Source of the DNA: Atopsyche davidsoni | Taxonomy: Eukaryota; Arthropoda; Insecta; Trichoptera; Hydrobiosidae | Reading direction: 5' to 3' | Assembly: GCA_022113835.1 (NCBI GenBank) | Contig: JAILWY010000004.1 | Location: 3,723,501 to 3,787,500 of the forward strand | DNA: 64,000 nt | Shown here: positions 61,151 to 64,000 of the stretch, piece by piece | Position numbering within the stretch: the first letter of the stretch is position 1 | How the letters are laid out: each line of letters begins with the position of its first letter | Position numbers and translations under genes: made by a program | The notes under the pieces: model-generated | The model's input: only the letters and a program-made list of their open reading frames with translations | What the model was told of the DNA's origin: nothing | Databases searched by the model: none

Positions 61151-63136
61151 TGATTGAATATTCACTTCAAAATCCAGTGCCTTGAGCCCGGTTGGAGATA
61201 TTTTTACACCCTTATTAAAAAAAGCCTTTATTATGCGTCTTTTCTATATTTCATGTACCAAATATTTTAAAACTGACTTGCAATCTAGTGATCATTGCAC
61301 GGGCTTATTTCTTGTTTTCGGGCTTATGTCAGAAAAATAGAAAAAGTTTTCTCATTTTTTTTCATCGTGAAGTTCAAAAGAAAAGAAAGAAGCTTCGAAA
61401 AAACCTTTCTCTCTCTTAAAAAGGCAGATTTTGTGATAGGTGATATAGCAAGTCTTACACACCTGCAACTGTTTTTGATTGCTTTGAACTGATGCTTACC
61501 TGTGTTTTTCCTCGTAGTCCTACTTTTACAGTGAATATTTGAACATTGATGTCTCCCTTGAATTAAAGCATACATTTATATTTTGGTTAGTACATAAGTA
61601 GTTTAAGCAATACACAAAACCACGCCATGATCTATATATTGTAATATATATAATTTTATGAAATGCATGTTGATGTCATGTTTAAATATATAGCGAGCTC
61701 AATATATTAGACAATTTTAAAAATCAAACACCATAAACAATACATGTCGAGTCGTTTATTAACATTTAATGAGAAAAATATTATGAATAATATTTCATAG
61801 CCAATATATTTATTTAAACAAGGTGGTTTCATATAGCCTCTTGATTAAATACGGAAACTGAACATTTTTGGTGTTTAAGGGTGAATATTCAAATTTGATC
61901 AATAACAGTCCTCCTCCTCCTGGTAAACCTCGTCATTTGCAATGCAAGCGTCTGGTTTCAGCCTTCGCTGAATAATCAAGATACACAGAGATGCAAACAA
62001 AGTTACACACACACTTTGAGCCCATTGGTAAAACAATCGTTGGTAAATAGTAAACAACCAATTTTTTTTTTTATCCTTGTGCTTGGTAATTTTGCTGTTT
62101 TGCTTAAATTTTCTAATGACAACATCTGCTTACTTGTAAATTTGCTAGATATGTGTTATATCGTTAATGTATTTATATGTTTTTATACATTTAAAACATA
62201 TAAGAGAAATGATACACAAAAAGAAAAATTATTAAGACTTATTTATGATTTTCTTGTATATTTAAATATGTAAGTTTAAAATCAACGCTATCTTAAACCT
62301 TAAATAACCTAAAACTTAAAATCTTATCAACGTTACTAAAACCGAATCGGAATATTTTATTTCATTGCATTTATTCAGACTTCAGCATTTCCTTGCAAAT
62401 CCTTCTTTATAAAATCAACAGGTAGTATAATAAGTTTTCTCCAAACAAGATAACACTTTCCCACTTTTATCTGCTTTTCTCTTCGTGGCGGTAAAACGGA
62501 GATATTTGTGAGGGGTCAAGAGTAATTCCGAAAAACACAGGAAAACCTTTTTTCTATTTTTATTACGGCAGTAAATAAAAAACCGTCGTTTTCCTGTTTA
62601 GAGAGAATAATTTACTTTCGTTTAACGATTGGGTATCTTCCTTAGGGTGACAGACTGAGATAGTCCATGAAATAATACATTAATACAATGAAAATAATAA
62701 ATTGGATAATAAACGAACTAACTTCATTTTAATATACCATAAAAAACGATTGTGGAAAATAAAAATATTTCAAAAATCCCAAGAGAAAAAAATTGTAATA
62801 ATTGTGTCAGTCTATTTTTTTTTTCTTGAAGCTAAGGGAGTGATATTGAATATTTCCTGTTAAACAGGATCCACTGAATACTTTTAAATCAAAGATCTAA
62901 TTGATTATCAATAAATGTGTTGTGCTGCTTATAAATTATCAATAATTATTATAATGCTTTTAAAGAGAGTAAAAATTTGGCATCGAAGTTTTAATACCTT
63001 GCTTTGGTAAACAAGTATAGAATCAAGTCATACTTTAGAATCTATTACTTCTACTTATATATCTAGTAAATGCGATATCTATAAATTACTCCATGCATCC
63101 AAAATTTAACATTACAATCAAAACTTGTTTGTTAAC
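61151..63136. other. Intergenic and 3' region of second SLC6 gene, no other gene seen
   Basis: AT-rich. Several TTTATT sequences could serve as minus-strand polyadenylation signals. Confidence 0.4.
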
Positions 63137-64000
63137 TCAATAACCTAAGATTTTATCTACGATTTTCCTCCACCTAGGTTGAGTGATTTGCCTCTGTTTT
63201 CTTTCTTCTTCTCTCGTTTCTGAATAAAGAAGCCACTTCTTTTTATTAGTCGGGTTTGTGGGTCCCCACGACTCGTTTGGCTTGAAAGCTGCGATGATAC
63301 TCTAAAATAATTAAAATACATAATAAAACACATTCGATACTAAAACGTTGAACGCAATAAAACATAAAAAACTAAAAAATATATTAAATCATTTGAGGTA
63401 ATCGATCGAAACGACAAAAAAAACCTGTCACTCTAATTTAAAGAAAATTCGACTTTTTCGAATTTTTATTATGTGAAAAGTCTTTTTAAAATTTCGTTAA
63501 ATATATATTGGATATAAAATACTTACATCTTTTATTGAGCCAAGATGTCTTCTCTTGTAAACGGCCAGAACTGCTAAAAGGGGCAACTGGATGATACCAA
63601 ATATTGAAAGCAACCAACCACCAACTGAAAAAAAAAGATTTCAGTTAATGTTTTGAAATATTTGTGACTAAAAGTATTGAGGTTTACTAAAAGATACATG
63701 AATATATTACATTATTCATTACATTTAATCTTTAATGGTGTAATAACTTTTAGGGTTGATAACCAGAATGAAACATGTATCTTTATGTTAATTTAAACAA
63801 TGGAATAATATTGTAGTCTCTAAATTTAATATTTTATAGGAAGTAATCATACTCAATGCTATAGTTGGGTATTGCACCCCGTTGAGGGTGACTTGTTTCA
63901 GGTTCGATAGACTATACACCAGGATGATGATGAGGAGGCCAGGAGTGACGACGGACCAGCAGATCCTCCAGTAGAGGCCAACTTTTTTGCCCAGCATGAA
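63137..64000 (-). CDS. Second SLC6 amino acid transporter, C-terminal exons only
   Basis: Three minus-strand exons: 64000-63853 (cut by the window edge), 63624-63527 and 63301-63137, ending in TGA. They encode TM11 (GLYWRICWSVVTPGLLIIIL), TM12 (GGWLLSIFGIIQLPLLAVLA) and the tail AAFKPNESWGPTNP...WRKIVDKILGY. They parallel exons 11-13 of the transporter at 36-55 kb: the middle exon is 98 nt in both, phases are identical, and both proteins end in LGY. A tail-to-tail local duplication is the simplest reading. The remaining exons lie beyond the window. Confidence 0.9.

Overview
This is an AT-rich animal nuclear window with long introns, consensus GT-AG splice sites, microsatellites and many degraded transposable elements. 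The protein-coding content looks insect. The transporter resembles the insect nutrient amino acid transporter branch of SLC6, and GET4 and NUDT6 have metazoan form. Hemiptera is my guess, but nothing here proves the order. All gene models below were assembled by hand from splice sites and reading-frame phase.

Layout: (1) 159-341 (-) is a possible 3'-terminal coding exon of an unseen gene, beside a 181-bp hAT-type MITE. (2) 4378-15992 (+) is a six-exon gene for a 315-aa type I membrane protein with a very small six-cysteine ectodomain. Its leader carries several uORFs. Its first intron hosts a near-complete 2.9-kb hAT-like transposon (7634-10507), SINE-like copies and a repeated module. (3) 18830-21878 (+) is GET4, four exons, 320 aa. 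(4) 25816-27309 (-) is a NUDT6-like Nudix hydrolase, four coding exons, 265 aa. (5) About 32.2-55.1 kb (+) is an SLC6 sodium-coupled amino acid transporter with 13 coding exons and 657 aa. Its introns contain nested repeats. (6) 63137-64000 (-) holds the last three exons of a second SLC6 transporter. It converges tail to tail with the first and shares its exon structure, so it is a local inverted paralogue cut by the window edge.

The rest is intron, UTR and repeat-rich intergenic DNA. Recurrent families are a non-LTR retrotransposon, a shorter family that shares its 3' tail, inverted copies of a repeat resembling Penelope-type ends, two deleted Tc1/mariner copies with the same internal deletion, and small palindromic MITEs.

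The genes do not form an operon-like system. GET4 is a housekeeping factor for tail-anchored protein targeting, NUDT6 is a metabolic or housekeeping hydrolase, and the SLC6 pair imports amino acids. The least familiar gene is the small cysteine-rich receptor-like protein at 4.4-16 kb, which may belong to the divergent insect TNF-receptor group.
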